DNA of 49,631 nucleotides from assembly GCF_000775285.1 (NCBI RefSeq), contig NZ_JJML01000009.1, forward strand, positions 76,481 through 126,111, in the 5' to 3' direction. This DNA comes from Neosynechococcus sphagnicola sy1. GTDB taxonomy: Bacteria; Cyanobacteriota; Cyanobacteriia; Neosynechococcales; Neosynechococcaceae. The notes under the pieces are model-generated. The model had not been told where the DNA came from. It made no database searches and saw only the letters and a list, made by a program, of their open reading frames with translations. Shown here piece after piece: positions 37,368 to 46,421 of the stretch. Positions within the stretch are counted from its first letter, which is position 1, and the number at the start of each line of letters is the position of its first letter. The position numbers and the translations under genes are program-made.

Positions 37368-38222
37368 CTAGGTAATCTCTAAGGCTACATCCACCTCTAG
37401 ACTAACACCTGGCGGCAACTGAATCAGGCCATCTCCAGTATTCAAGGCGTTGCGAGGGGCACTCCAAGGCTCAAGGCAGTAAAAATCTTTGCCCTTCAAC
37501 GTCCAAAAGACCAGGGTGGTGTAGTTGTCGTCGTAGGTGAGGGTCAACTTCCGCATCTGACTCCGATCAACCACGCTGGCAGTCTGGGCAGAAAGTTGGC
37601 GAAACCCCCAATCAATTTCCTCTAGGTCAAAGTCAAATTTTCCTGAGAAGGGTTGTCTAGTCTGGGTTGATTGTGCCTGATACTCCGTTGCTGGAATTTC
37701 AAATTGCAGTTGGGTCTTGTCAGGGGCGGCAAAATAAGGGTGTAACCCAGTTGAGAAGGGCATCGGATCAGGGCTGAGGTTGGTATAGCACTGCTGAATT
37801 AGCAACTGCTTGCCTTGGATCTGGTAGGTAAACAGGACTTCAAACTCAAAGGGGTAGACCGCCAGGGTTTGCGGGTTACTGGTGAGTTGTAGGGTCAGAT
37901 GGGTCGATTGAGTGGCATCCAGAACGTCCCAGGGGAGATCGCGGGCAAAACCATGCTGCTTGAGGGTGTAGGTCTGTCCCTGATAGGTATAAGTATTGTT
38001 GGGAAGATTGCCACAGATGGGGAAAAGGATGGGAATGCCACCCCTTACGGAGAGGTCGGGTTGGGCAAAGCGGGCGTGATCAAGATACAGAATGTCTTGG
38101 CCACCAACTTGCCAGCGGGTAACGATGCCACCCCTTGCTGGTACGACCTCTAGACGTGCCTCAGCTGTCGGGTCTTCCAAAATATAAGTGGGATAGGGAG
38201 GTTGATGATCAATCTCAGCCAC
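37368..38222 (-). CDS. Aldose 1-epimerase / mutarotase family protein
   Basis: 284 residues from GTG 38222, which I chose because AAGGAG lies 8 bases upstream and the family N-terminus (PPYPTYILED) starts there; a longer in-frame extension to 38408 would overlap the AAA gene heavily. Sugar-phosphate mutarotase fold: VPARGGIVTRWQVGGQDILYLD, GGIPILFPICGNLPNN, KQHGFARDLPW (catalytic His), FSTGLHPYFAAPDK (second His) and a final strand FYCLEPWSAPRNALNTGD with the catalytic Glu. It belongs to the YeaD-like glucose-6-phosphate 1-epimerase-related group. The start overlaps the AAA stop by 8 bases. Confidence 0.88.
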   Translation of the reverse strand: MAEIDHQPPYPTYILEDPTAEARLEVVPARGGIVTRWQVGGQDILYLDHARFAQPDLSVRGGIPILFPICGNLPNNTYTYQGQTYTLKQHGFARDLPWDVLDATQSTHLTLQLTSNPQTLAVYPFEFEVLFTYQIQGKQLLIQQCYTNLSPDPMPFSTGLHPYFAAPDKTQLQFEIPATEYQAQSTQTRQPFSGKFDFDLEEIDWGFRQLSAQTASVVDRSQMRKLTLTYDDNYTTLVFWTLKGKDFYCLEPWSAPRNALNTGDGLIQLPPGVSLEVDVALEIT

Positions 38223-39812
38223 AGGTCGATCTCCTTGGAGTAGATTTGCGAGGGGGATGCTGGGCCTGTGCCCCAGCTTGGAGGAGGTGCTGCATCCCCA
38301 GCTTGGTATGGGGGGATTCTGCCGCTGCATAGAAAGCAGCGCTACGAGCGATCGCACGGATTTCTCCGCCACTGATCGGCCATTGTTCTGCCAGCACCCG
38401 CCAATCAATATTGGGGTCTAAGGGGGTGGGGGTGGGAATTGCCTGTTGCCATAACTGGAGTCGCGCCGCCAGATCTGGGATGGGAAATTCCAGTGTCTGG
38501 TAAACCTGCTGCCGCCACTGCCATTTAACCATCTGAATGTAACGGACGGACAAAAATGTCAGCCCCGATTGTAATTGCCGCTGACACCAGAAGTGCTGGA
38601 ACTGAGCCGCTGACACTAGCGGTGTGCGTCCCAACCAGAACTGAGCGGACTTAATCAGTAGGAGTACGGGGGACTGGTGGAGAATTTCTTGGAGTAATTT
38701 CTCTTGGTCCGCTAGAGCCACCTGAGCCAGATCGACGATCGCGATCGGGAGCTGCAAGGTCTGGGCGATCGCCCGCACGGCTGTTGTTTTGCCGGTTCCT
38801 GCTGCACCACTGAGCACCACCATAACACCCTGGGGGACATCGCCTTGAAATCCCCAGACCCGATCCACCTGGGATTGCAGCTGGATGCGATCGCAAAGGG
38901 TTTGGAGATGTTGCATCAAGGCCGCTGGAAGCACTAAGCCAGTTTGCGCTAGCCCAGATTCCGGGGTGACTGGAGTCCCCCCCTGTCGGGTCACCGGGGG
39001 AGTGCCCAGTGGTTGCCAGAATCGCAGCAGCGGTGGTGGGGCGGGGGATGCCCCTTGTAATAGTTGCTCTAAGACGGTGGGATGGGGCGACTCTGCCAAC
39101 AGATAGTTGACTAAGGAGTCTGACAGTTGCAGGGCGTAGCGGAGGAAGATGCCTTCCCCTTGGGATCGCGGCAGCAGTAAGTGATATTGCATTAGCAACG
39201 ACGTTCCCGGTGTCAACCGCATGCGAGCGGCTTGCCACTCCCCATCATTGCGGCACAGCAATCGCAACACTAGGTCTACCGTAGGTAAGCTACTGCGGCC
39301 CTCGCTGATCCCCGATAGCTCACCCGTTGCCTGCCCCCCCGACTGTCCCCCGAATCATTGGTTTGCAAATAACTGTAGATTCGGCCATAGCGCTGGTTAA
39401 TCTCCGGAGCCAAACAGAGCAACAGCAGATTTCTCTCAAAACAGCCAAGATGCAGGCGATCGCCCAAACAGGGAATTCCTAGAAAGATGCCCTGCTGAAG
39501 ACTGGCGGCAATCCGTAGTTGCAGTTGCTGCTGATAACTGGGCAGGGAAGCAGCGGCGGCGGGGGGACGGGGCGATCGCCCACGGGGCATATCTCCTGGC
39601 CCATCATAGGCCGGTTCTTGATCGAGAGCCATCAAACCCTTCCACCAATGGCTGGTCACCCGATCGGCTTTAGACTGAGCCAACCGATCGATTTCTCGAG
39701 TATCGCGGCGCTGGCGAGCGACAGCCACCAGCAACAGGCGTTCTAACCCATGGAGTTCCGCCTTGAGATAGGCCCAGTTGCTAGCAAATGGCTCAATCTG
39801 TCCACTGTGCAT
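38215..39812 (-). CDS. AAA-type ATPase with unusual Walker B, frameshifted at a C-run
   Basis: About 532 residues when joined. The N-terminal part (from 39812) is MHSGQIEPFASNWAYLKAELHGLERLLLVAVARQRRDTREIDRLAQSKAD, then a proline/alanine linker and a domain ending at GRIYSYLQTNDSGDSRGG; the ATPase part has Walker A VVLSGAAGTGKTTAVRAIA and Walker-B-position SPVLLLIKSAQFWLGRTP, where the usual DE is replaced by KS. The C-terminal small domain is DLAARLQLWQQAIPTP...WPISGGEIRAIARSA. One extra G in the seven-C/G run at 39334-39340 joins the two frames (SRGGQATGELSGISEGRS). The function is unknown; a similar-sized ATPase is common in cyanobacteria. Confidence 0.82.
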
Positions 39813-39816
39813 AGGG

Positions 39817-40245
39817 TTAGCGTAGTATCCGCAGAAATTCTAAGGGCAATCCATCCGCATCCGCAATAAATGCTACTTCGTAGACCTGATCGCCAATCAT
39901 TTGTTGGGTCGGCTCCAGTAAAACTCTCAAACCAGGAGCAGGGTGAGTTTCAGACGCGGCCAGAAATCGAGTTTGCAGGTGTGCTAACCAGGTGGGTAAA
40001 TCAGGGGTTCGCCCCGTCAGATCAAAGGAGAGATGGTAGTACCCGGTATAGTGCTCATCAGCAAAGGCATCGGCAGCGGGGTGGGGGTGGGGAATTTGTA
40101 TCAGTTCAATCCGTCCCCCCAACCCTTCCAACCAGCAGGCGAGGGTGTACCCGGTGGTAAATCGCTGCTGCACCTCAAAGCCCAGCAACTCATAGAAGGC
40201 GATCGCTCGATGGATATCAGCAGTCCGGATGGAAGCGTGGTGCAT
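39817..40245 (-). CDS. VOC-superfamily (glyoxalase/dioxygenase fold) protein
   Basis: 142 residues from ATG 40245, which gives the usual start MHHASIRTADIHRAIAFYELLGFEVQQRF. The fold has the vicinal-oxygen-chelate repeats with metal-ligand candidates in MHHASI, in RIELIQIPH and in DGLPLEFLR. The enzyme class (lyase, dioxygenase or resistance protein) cannot be decided. An in-frame start 18 residues upstream is less likely. Confidence 0.85.
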   Translation of the reverse strand: MHHASIRTADIHRAIAFYELLGFEVQQRFTTGYTLACWLEGLGGRIELIQIPHPHPAADAFADEHYTGYYHLSFDLTGRTPDLPTWLAHLQTRFLAASETHPAPGLRVLLEPTQQMIGDQVYEVAFIADADGLPLEFLRILR

Positions 40246-40299
40246 AGCAATGCCGCAGTCAGGGGGTAAAAACAGAGCAGACAGACACCTTGGCTGCAA

Positions 40300-40809
40300 T
40301 CACTCAAACAAGCGGAAATAGGGATAGCGTACCGGAGCACCAGGCTCCTTCTCTAGGTCAAAATTCACCACTGCCCAACAGGGTTCCTCCGCCGGATCGG
40401 GACTAAACTCCACTGGCAATCCATAGAGTCGGGGGCAGGGGGCTTCAAGTTGACCCCGCCAAGGGGTACTGCGCTCGAGATAGGTACTAATTAAATCCTG
40501 ATAGCGACGGGCAATAATCACGCGGGTAGCCCGGTATCCCTGGGTGTACAGCCGATCCAAGGCTTCGTGAATTTCAAAGCGAATGCCATCGGGGTGGTTG
40601 TGCTGCCGATACCACTCCTGGTTCCACTGCCGCCAGTGCCGCCCCGATTGCAAGTGAACCAACTCCCCCGTTTTGGGATTGGATTCAAAGGCACCATGAC
40701 GCTGACATAGGTAGGTATCGGTTAAGGTCAGCGCTGGAATTGTCTGGCGACAGTGGGGACACTGAATTTCGGGACCAAAGACGGGATATTGCAAGCCTGG
40801 AGTGATCAT
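40300..40809 (-). CDS. Cyanobacterial TIGR02652-type zinc-ribbon protein
   Basis: 169 residues from ATG 40809: [27 protein letters not shown] then [52 protein letters not shown] and [38 protein letters not shown]. The CPHC..LCQRH pattern suggests a zinc ribbon. This is a conserved cyanobacterial family with no known role. It is divergent from the carbonic anhydrase gene. Confidence 0.85.
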   Translation of the reverse strand: MITPGLQYPVFGPEIQCPHCRQTIPALTLTDTYLCQRHGAFESNPKTGELVHLQSGRHWRQWNQEWYRQHNHPDGIRFEIHEALDRLYTQGYRATRVIIARRYQDLISTYLERSTPWRGQLEAPCPRLYGLPVEFSPDPAEEPCWAVVNFDLEKEPGAPVRYPYFRLFE

Positions 40810-40930
40810 GAAGTGTCCATCATTGGCTGGCTCTCGGTGCATCAGCGCTTGTGGCTTTATTATAGCTAGATGGACGCTGACCGGAATCAAGCCCCCTCAG
40901 CATTTTTACCCAATCCCAGCGCCACCTCCA

Positions 40931-41476
40931 ATGCCTCTCCCTTCCCCCAGCCCGAATGCTTTGCCTTGGCCACCCCCCGATCTAACACTGGCTGCCTTTG
41001 TAGCACCGAACGCCATCGTCATCGGGACGGTTACCGTCGGTCAGGGGGTCAGTATTTGGTACGGTGCCGTGGTGCGCGCTGACGTGGACGCAATCTCCCT
41101 GGGTGATTACACCAATATTCAAGATGGGGCAATCCTCCACGTAGATCCGGGACATCCTACCCTCCTGGAAGACTTCGTCACGGTGGGACACCGGGCAGTT
41201 GTCCATGGAGCCTATGTCGAGCGCGGCAGCCTGATTGGGATTGGAGCCGTAATTTTGGATGGGGTTCGCATTGGTACCGGCAGTATCATTGGGGCCGGAG
41301 CTGTGGTCACCAAGGATATCCCATCGCGATCGCTGGTGGTGGGAGTCCCTGGTAAAGTCATCCGGGAGGTCGGAGATGGAGAAGCACTAGATCTAATTGC
41401 CCATGCCCAAGCCTACGCAAAACTGGCCCTGGTGCATCAGGGCACTGGTAGCGATCTGGGCTTCTACCCCCCTTAA
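40931..41476 (+). CDS. Gamma-class carbonic anhydrase-like (left-handed beta-helix) protein
   Basis: 181 residues from ATG 40931, after a proline-rich leader. The hexapeptide repeats are clear: [44 protein letters not shown], then [47 protein letters not shown]. Zinc-ligand candidates are the His in ILHV, in VGH and in VVHG, as in gamma carbonic anhydrases. CcmM is much longer, so this is the stand-alone YrdA-like type; whether it hydrates CO2 is not known. psbY follows 159 bases downstream. Confidence 0.88.
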   Translation: MPLPSPSPNALPWPPPDLTLAAFVAPNAIVIGTVTVGQGVSIWYGAVVRADVDAISLGDYTNIQDGAILHVDPGHPTLLEDFVTVGHRAVVHGAYVERGSLIGIGAVILDGVRIGTGSIIGAGAVVTKDIPSRSLVVGVPGKVIREVGDGEALDLIAHAQAYAKLALVHQGTGSDLGFYPP

Positions 41477-41635
41477 AGCTGGATGCAGTGGTTGAGGAGG
41501 CTGCTACAGGGACGGATGTCCATCTTTTTCCAAGATCTTTGCAAGGATTCTCAGCAAAACAGTAGCAAATGGGCGGGGTTCAGTTAAAATAAAATATGAG
41601 AATCGTTCAAAAATCTTATAGAAGGGAGATTGAAG

Positions 41636-41755
41636 ATGGATATTGACTGGCGGTTATTAGTGGTGCTGCTGCCGTTACTCTTGGCAGGTGGTTGGGCGGT
41701 GAAGAATATCGGTCAGGTTGCCCTCAAGCAGGTTCAAGCCTTTCTCAATAAGTAG
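41636..41755 (+). CDS. psbY: Photosystem II protein Y
   Basis: 39-residue single-pass thylakoid protein: MDIDWRLLVVLLPLLLAGGWAVKNIGQVALKQVQAFLNK. The hydrophobic helix (about 7-22) and the NIGQVALKQVQ tail match PsbY, a small subunit next to cytochrome b559 of photosystem II. GGGAG lies about 8 bases before the ATG. A strong terminator follows 22 bases after the stop. Confidence 0.93.
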   Translation: MDIDWRLLVVLLPLLLAGGWAVKNIGQVALKQVQAFLNK

Positions 41756-41777
41756 TCAGTCAGCCATGAATGGCACA

Positions 41778-41819
41778 AAAAAACCGACTGCTTTGATGTC
41801 TTCAAGCAGTCGGTTTTTT
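41778..41819 (+). terminator. Rho-independent terminator after psbY
   Basis: A perfect 16-bp stem: AAAAAACCGACTGCTT pairs with AAGCAGTCGGTTTTTT around a 10-base loop. The A-run and T-run make it effective on both strands, so it also ends the convergent minus-strand gene at 41834. Confidence 0.9.
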
Positions 41820-41833
41820 GGGAGTTGAGTTGG

Positions 41834-42181
41834 TTAAACCCGCGATAGTCTGCGGAGAGCTTGCGGCTCCACCACTGCTGGCACCGCAACCCTGGCTGTT
41901 GTAGCGGCGCTGCTCGGAGAGCGATCTTTGACCATCACCGCTGGCCATCGAATTGCCGAGTCAGACCAGTCCATGAGACCTTCTTGAAGTTCCCAGGAAG
42001 GTGCAAAGGGTGGGATTGCCAGAGAACAGGCTTTCCAGCCTCCACTGACCGGTGCACTCAACTGCTGACACTGTCCACCTCTTCGGCCTTCAGGTGTGTA
42101 GTACCGACAATGCCGACAGGTTATACCCAAACAACTCGAACTCCTCATGGGTCTTCTACTCTGAGAATCACTGATCCCCAT
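41834..42181 (-). CDS. Conserved cyanobacterial cysteine-rich hypothetical protein
   Basis: 115 residues (a start at M12, 42148, is also possible). The N-terminal cysteine cluster is CLGITCRHCRYYTPEGRRGGQCQQLSAPVSGGWKACSLAIPPFAPSW, which resembles a small metal-binding domain, and the C-terminal half is low complexity (TARVAVPAVVEPQALRRL). It converges on psbY and shares its terminator. The family role is unknown. Confidence 0.75.
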   Translation of the reverse strand: MGISDSQSRRPMRSSSCLGITCRHCRYYTPEGRRGGQCQQLSAPVSGGWKACSLAIPPFAPSWELQEGLMDWSDSAIRWPAVMVKDRSPSSAATTARVAVPAVVEPQALRRLSRV

Positions 42182-42413
42182 TATTGAGGGTGTGCATTGT
42201 TGGTTTTTTTACAGAGCAACTTAGTCAAAACATCAGTTTATATAGGTTCTGAGGGTGGCTGATCCCAGAAGGTCTTTAAGATTTTTTTCAGATTTACTTT
42301 AGGAATAGATACACAACCAACCACAGGGAGACAATGGCTGTAATTCTCCTGAAAGTAGCTGGGGATCAACTTTAACTACAAGCGAGCCATCTACTCCCTG
42401 GTCGTAGTTAGGG

Positions 42414-42617
42414 TCAAGAAAGGTCACTTGAACCAGCAATTGCTGTCACTGATTGCTGATCACAGAGGTTGACATCTATAGGGGAGTTATTGACAGGCGG
42501 ATAGACGTGATCTCCCAAATAATCCTCCAGATCAGGATCAGTTGCGGGTGCGATCTCGGCTGGTTTTGTCGTTGAGAGAGTCGTCATCCTCCGCAGAAAT
42601 GTAGTAGACTCTGCCAC
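42414..42617 (-). CDS. Possible small protein
   Basis: 67 residues, MAESTTFLRRMTTLSTTKPAEIAPATDPDLEDYLGDHVY..., acidic and probably disordered. No family recognised. The start abuts the 138-bp repeat. It may be a chance frame. Confidence 0.3.
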   Translation of the reverse strand: MAESTTFLRRMTTLSTTKPAEIAPATDPDLEDYLGDHVYPPVNNSPIDVNLCDQQSVTAIAGSSDLS

Positions 42618-42755
42618 AGAGGATGTCTGAAAAGACAGTCTAGGGAGTCACGGCTACACATGGTGAAAGCTTGTAGCTGATTCCAGGGTGAGGCTACAGA
42701 GCTTACAAGGGACATTTTTTAGAAATTAGGAAAGTATACTTCTCAGACATCCTCT
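42618..42755. repeat. 138-bp MITE-like element with 17-bp inverted ends
   Basis: Left end AGAGGATGTCTGAAAAG (42618-42634) and right end CTTCTCAGACATCCTCT (42739-42755) are inverted repeats with 16 of 17 bases paired. The 104 bases between are non-coding. Its right edge is 5 bases before the GTG at 42760 and 32 before the ATG of the WecA-like gene. Confidence 0.7.
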
Positions 42756-42759
42756 GGTA

Positions 42760-43842
42760 GTGCTTGTCCCATCCTTAGCGTTTGAGATGCCTCACCACCT
42801 ATATAACCTGGTTGCCTTTCTGATTTCTGCCCTGGTAGTGCTTTGCATCACACCATTGGTACGGAAAGTTGCCCTCAAGAGCGGACGAGTTGACCTCCCC
42901 AATGCTCGTAAGGTTCATCAAGGCCCAATGGTGCGGTTGGGAGGGGTGGCAATTTTTGCCGGTGTCTTGTTTGCACTGCTCAGTGTGTGGGCGCTGGGGG
43001 GGTTTGGTCTCCAGGCAACGGCAAAATCGAATGAGGTCTGGGGGGTGACGATTGGGGGACTGGCCTGCTTCCTGATTGGCTTAGCAGACGACTTATTTGG
43101 CCTCTCTGCCTCTGTCAGGTTATTGCTCCAGGCAATGGTTGCGGCCACCGCATGGTATATGGGAGTCCATATAGATTTCCTGACAATTCCCTTCGTAGGC
43201 TTGGTACATTTGCCCGATGCTTTGAGTTTAATCATGACGGTGATCTGGCTAGTGGGAATGGCGAATGCCATCAACTGGATTGACGGTTTGGATGGTTTAG
43301 CGGCGGGGGTCTCAGGCATCGCCGCAGTGGTGATGTTAATTACCAGCTTATTTATGCAGCAGCCTGCGGCAGCGCTGATTGCCGCAGCCCTAGCCGGAGG
43401 AGCCTTAGGGTTTCTTCGCTATAACTTCAATCCTGCCCAGATTTTCATGGGAGATGGCGGTGCGTACTTCATTGGCTTTACCCTAGCGGGGGTGGGGGTG
43501 ATTGGTTTGGTGAAAAGCCTGACCACCGTTGCCGTCGTTTTGCCCTATGTAATCTTGGCAGTGCCAATTTTGGATATGTCGGCGGTAATTGTAGCCCGAC
43601 TGCGGCGGGGGAAGTCTCCGTTTGTAGCCGATAAACGCCATCTCCACCACCGCTTGCTGCAAGCAGGTATCTCTCACCGTCTGACCGTGCTTTATATCTA
43701 TGTATTGACGCTGTGGGTAGGTACGTTGGCGCTTGCTGTATCTGGGATTCCCAGTGGTCTAGGGTCAGCAATTGGTGCCACCTTGTTGTTGGGCTATACC
43801 AGTTGGCAAGTCTGGAAGTCCACGCGCCAGTCACAGACCTAG
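42760..43842 (+). CDS. WecA/MraY-family phospho-N-acetylhexosamine transferase
   Basis: 360 residues from GTG 42760, or 351 from ATG 42787; the start is uncertain because the mobile repeat abuts it. Ten or eleven hydrophobic helices with the family motifs: [28 protein letters not shown] (the DD motif), [37 protein letters not shown] and [16 protein letters not shown] (the HHH motif). These enzymes attach a sugar phosphate to undecaprenyl phosphate to start cell-wall, O-antigen or exopolysaccharide chains; this one is WecA-like (GT4 family). Confidence 0.9.
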   Translation: MLVPSLAFEMPHHLYNLVAFLISALVVLCITPLVRKVALKSGRVDLPNARKVHQGPMVRLGGVAIFAGVLFALLSVWALGGFGLQATAKSNEVWGVTIGGLACFLIGLADDLFGLSASVRLLLQAMVAATAWYMGVHIDFLTIPFVGLVHLPDALSLIMTVIWLVGMANAINWIDGLDGLAAGVSGIAAVVMLITSLFMQQPAAALIAAALAGGALGFLRYNFNPAQIFMGDGGAYFIGFTLAGVGVIGLVKSLTTVAVVLPYVILAVPILDMSAVIVARLRRGKSPFVADKRHLHHRLLQAGISHRLTVLYIYVLTLWVGTLALAVSGIPSGLGSAIGATLLLGYTSWQVWKSTRQSQT

Positions 43843-43922
43843 AGAATTTCCCGAAGCGGCATCGACCAGACTGGATCGGAAACAGATACCCTGAGAGTAC
43901 TGATGTGTGTGAGGTCTGGTTC

Positions 43923-45180
43923 ATGAATCAGGGCGCGGAGATCATTTGTGTCGGCACCGAGCTGTTACTGGGGGATATTGTCAATACCAATGCCCAGTTT
44001 CTCTCTCAACAACTGGCCCAGTTAGGGATTCCCCACTACTACCAAACCGTTGTTGGAGATAATCCGGTGCGGCTGAAACGGGTTTTAGCGATCGCCTGTG
44101 AACGTTCCCAAATTTTGATCTTCACGGGGGGGTTTGGGGCCTACCCCTGACGATTTGACCACAGAAACGATCGCCGACTTTTTTGATGTGCCCCTGATCG
44201 AGCGCTCCGAGATCCTGGAAGATATGGCACAGAAGTTTGCCCTTCGGGGTCGCACCCTAACACCAAGTAATCGCAAACAAGCCCTGTTACCAACGGGCGC
44301 TGATATTCTTCCCAATCCAGTTGGGAGTGCTCCAGGACTGATCTGGCAACCTCGCCCTGGCCTTACTCTTTTGACATTTCCGGGGGTGCCGACGGAAATG
44401 CAGCGGATGTGGCAGGAAACGGCGGTGCCGTTTTTACAACGCCAAGGCTGGGGGCAGCGAACTATTTATAGTCGCACTTTAAAGTATTGGGGCATTGCCG
44501 AGTCTGCCCTGGCAGAACAAATTCCCACCCTGTTAGCGCTGGAGAATCCCACTGTTGCCCCCTACGCCAACTACGGAGAAGTCAAGTTACGTATCTCGGC
44601 ACGGGCGGCATCAGATGCGGCAGCTCAGGTCTTGATCGCTCCGATTGAACAACAACTCCGGGCGGTGGGGGGGCTGGATTGCTATGGTGCCGATGACGAA
44701 ACCCTGGCAACCGTCGTCGGGAAGCAATTGCAAACCAGAGAAATGACCCTGGCGGTCGCCGAGTCCTGCACGGGAGGGGGGCTAGGACACCTGTTAACTG
44801 AGGTTCCGGGCAGTTCCCAGTATTTTCTCGGGGGGGTGATTGCCTATGAAAACTCCGTGAAGGAGACCCTGTTGGGAGTGGATGCAGGCGTGTTAGCCCA
44901 GGTAGGTGCAGTCAGTCGTGAGGTAGCGCAACAAATGGCTGTAGGGGTGCGATCTCGCCTGGGAGCAACTTGGGGCTTAAGTATTACGGGCATTGCTGGC
45001 CCGGATGGCGGGACGCCAGAGAAGCCCGTGGGGCTGGTCTATATTGGCCTCGCTGGCCCAGGGGCATCCGTCACCAGTTTTGAACATCGGTTTGGTAGTC
45101 AGCGGAGTCGCCCGGTGATTCGTCGTGTCAGTGCCTGTTCAGCGCTGGATCACCTGCGGCGTCAATTGCTACAAAAATGA
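43923..45180 (+). CDS. cinA: CinA-family protein (nicotinamide-nucleotide amidase), frameshifted
   Basis: About 418 residues after joining. The N-terminal COG1058 domain starts [32 protein letters not shown]; the C-terminal amidase domain has [46 protein letters not shown] and [20 protein letters not shown]. The break is at three T (44131-44133): with two T the motif reads [12 protein letters not shown], as in all CinA proteins. CinA removes the amide from NMN in pyridine-nucleotide recycling. ATG 43923 lies 80 bases after the WecA-like gene; aroQ is convergent, 2 bases from the stop. Confidence 0.93.
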
Positions 45181-45182
45181 GT

Positions 45183-45644
45183 TTAGTCAACCATGGGTTC
45201 AGCAGGCACAGGTCGCAGATGGTGAACCAATGCCTGGAGGCCCAATCGATAGCTGTCAGCCCCAAAACCACTGATCTGCCCAATTGCAACAGCAGCAATA
45301 TAGGAGTGGTGGCGAAAAGACTCCCGCCGATAAATATTGCTGAGGTGAACTTCAACGGTGGGCAGGTTCACGGCTGTAATCGCATCCCTGATGGCAACAC
45401 TGGTATGGGTGTAGGCTGCCGCATTGATCAACAGCCCTTGATGCTTGCCGAAGGCCTCCTGAATGGCATCCACCAGCATCCCTTCATGGTTGGACTGCAA
45501 GGTGGTGACATCAGCCTGAAGCCGCTGTCCCTCCACCACTAAGCCATGATTGATCTGATCCAGGGTGATAGAGCCGTAAATCGTTGGCTCACGTAGACCC
45601 AAAAAATTGAGATTGGGGCCATGGAGTACCAAAATACTCAGCAA
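45183..45644 (-). CDS. aroQ: 3-dehydroquinate dehydratase type II
   Basis: 153-residue AroQ of the shikimate pathway. The start [24 protein letters not shown] holds the catalytic Tyr (Y23); other sites are [15 protein letters not shown] (His), [19 protein letters not shown] and [19 protein letters not shown] (catalytic His). It is the second shikimate enzyme in the window (with aroA), but the two are not in one operon. Confidence 0.95.
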   Translation of the reverse strand: MLSILVLHGPNLNFLGLREPTIYGSITLDQINHGLVVEGQRLQADVTTLQSNHEGMLVDAIQEAFGKHQGLLINAAAYTHTSVAIRDAITAVNLPTVEVHLSNIYRRESFRHHSYIAAVAIGQISGFGADSYRLGLQALVHHLRPVPAEPMVD

Positions 45645-45680
45645 GGAATGATCCTTCCTAATGGAGTAAGGGGAATAGGC

Positions 45681-45905
45681 CTAGTGACGAGAGGTGCGAT
45701 CGTCAATGGGGATCGGGATCAGTTCAGCTTCTGGTTGGGCATCCGGACTGAGCAGGGCTTCAATTAACTTCCGTACCCAGTCAGTAACCTTGTCCAATAT
45801 TTTTTCTAAAGCATCCATTGCTTGAACCGCTCCTTGCACTAGTTCGATGACTGCTCCAAATTGCCAGATAGATTGCTGCGATCGCAGTCTAAATTCACCG
45901 TACAT
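45681..45905 (-). CDS. Small conserved-type hypothetical protein
   Basis: 74 residues: MYGEFRLRSQQSIWQFGAVIELVQGAVQAMDALEKILDKVTDWVRKLIEALLSPDAQPEAELIP... A strongly amphipathic central helix (about 20-52) suggests membrane-surface or coiled-coil association. 36 bases upstream of aroQ on the same strand, so possibly co-transcribed. I do not recognise the family. Confidence 0.65.
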   Translation of the reverse strand: MYGEFRLRSQQSIWQFGAVIELVQGAVQAMDALEKILDKVTDWVRKLIEALLSPDAQPEAELIPIPIDDRTSRH

Positions 45906-46045
45906 GAAAAACCACTAATAAAACTGTCTACCTTAAACTGTTTGTGGAGGTTTGTGAGGTTTCTAGTTTATTTTGAGTTTTTCTTACCTAAATATAACTA
46001 ATTAAAGCAAATGATCAAAGAACTTAACAACCCTGGGATCGATAG

Positions 46046-46309
46046 ATGATGATTGTGCTCATGGGAGTGGCGGGTTAAGGAAGGTCAAGCATTGGCAGCC
46101 AATTGGCTGCTAACTTAGGTTGGAGGTTTACCGACGCAGACGATTTCCATGCCGTCGCCAACATTGCCAAGATGGATCAGGGATCGCCCTTAGACGATGG
46201 GGATCCTCAACCCTGGCGGCAACGGTTATTCGGCGCTGAATGGGGATCGCCCCGCTCGATGGCGCGATCGCCCCCCAAGTCTATGAATAACGCTCAATGG
46301 GGACTGTGA
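46046..46309 (+). pseudogene. gntK: Gluconokinase remnant
   Basis: From ATG 46046: MMIVLMGVAG then a TAA (46076-46078) at the position of the serine of the P-loop, then, still in frame, GRSSIGSQLAANLGWRFTDADDFHAVANIAKMDQGSPLDDGDPQPWRQRLF. This matches the N-terminal half of thermoresistant gluconokinase (GVSGSGKSTIG, DADDFHPxxNIAKM, PLTDxDRxPWL). The C-terminal half is missing; after WRQRLF the sequence becomes palindromic HIP1-like repeats and ends at 46309. The stop codon and the lost half are not homopolymer artefacts, so I regard it as a genuine pseudogene. Confidence 0.8.
46228..46274. repeat. Palindromic HIP1-like repeat at the break of the gluconokinase remnant
   Basis: GGATCGCCCCGCTCGATGG followed by CGCGATCGCC: several GATCGCC/GGCGATC units in a short space, similar in layout to the insert in dnaJ (5973-5999). 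It replaces the point where the kinase sequence stops being recognisable. Another GGATCGCCC is at 46179-46187. Confidence 0.5.
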
Positions 46310-46421
46310 ACATTGCCACCGCTGTAGCTACCTGTCTGGGGTGACAATCAACGGCACCCCACGGGTAGGATATGTTGTTAACTGGTTCGTCTGGCAAATT
46401 CCTTCCCAAGCAGAACTTCGT

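Larger units (their letters stand above)
42182..42759. other. Gene-poor region before the WecA/MraY-like gene
   Basis: It contains a 67-residue minus-strand frame (42414-42617; uncertain) and a 138-bp MITE-like element (42618-42755). The rest has an AACTAC...GTAGTT inverted pair at about 42374-42410 but nothing I can name. Confidence 0.4.

Noticed and set aside
38223-38408. Longer N-terminus of the mutarotase reaching 38408
   Set aside because: This part lies in another frame of the AAA gene and is not mutarotase-like; GTG 38222 with AAGGAG upstream fits better.
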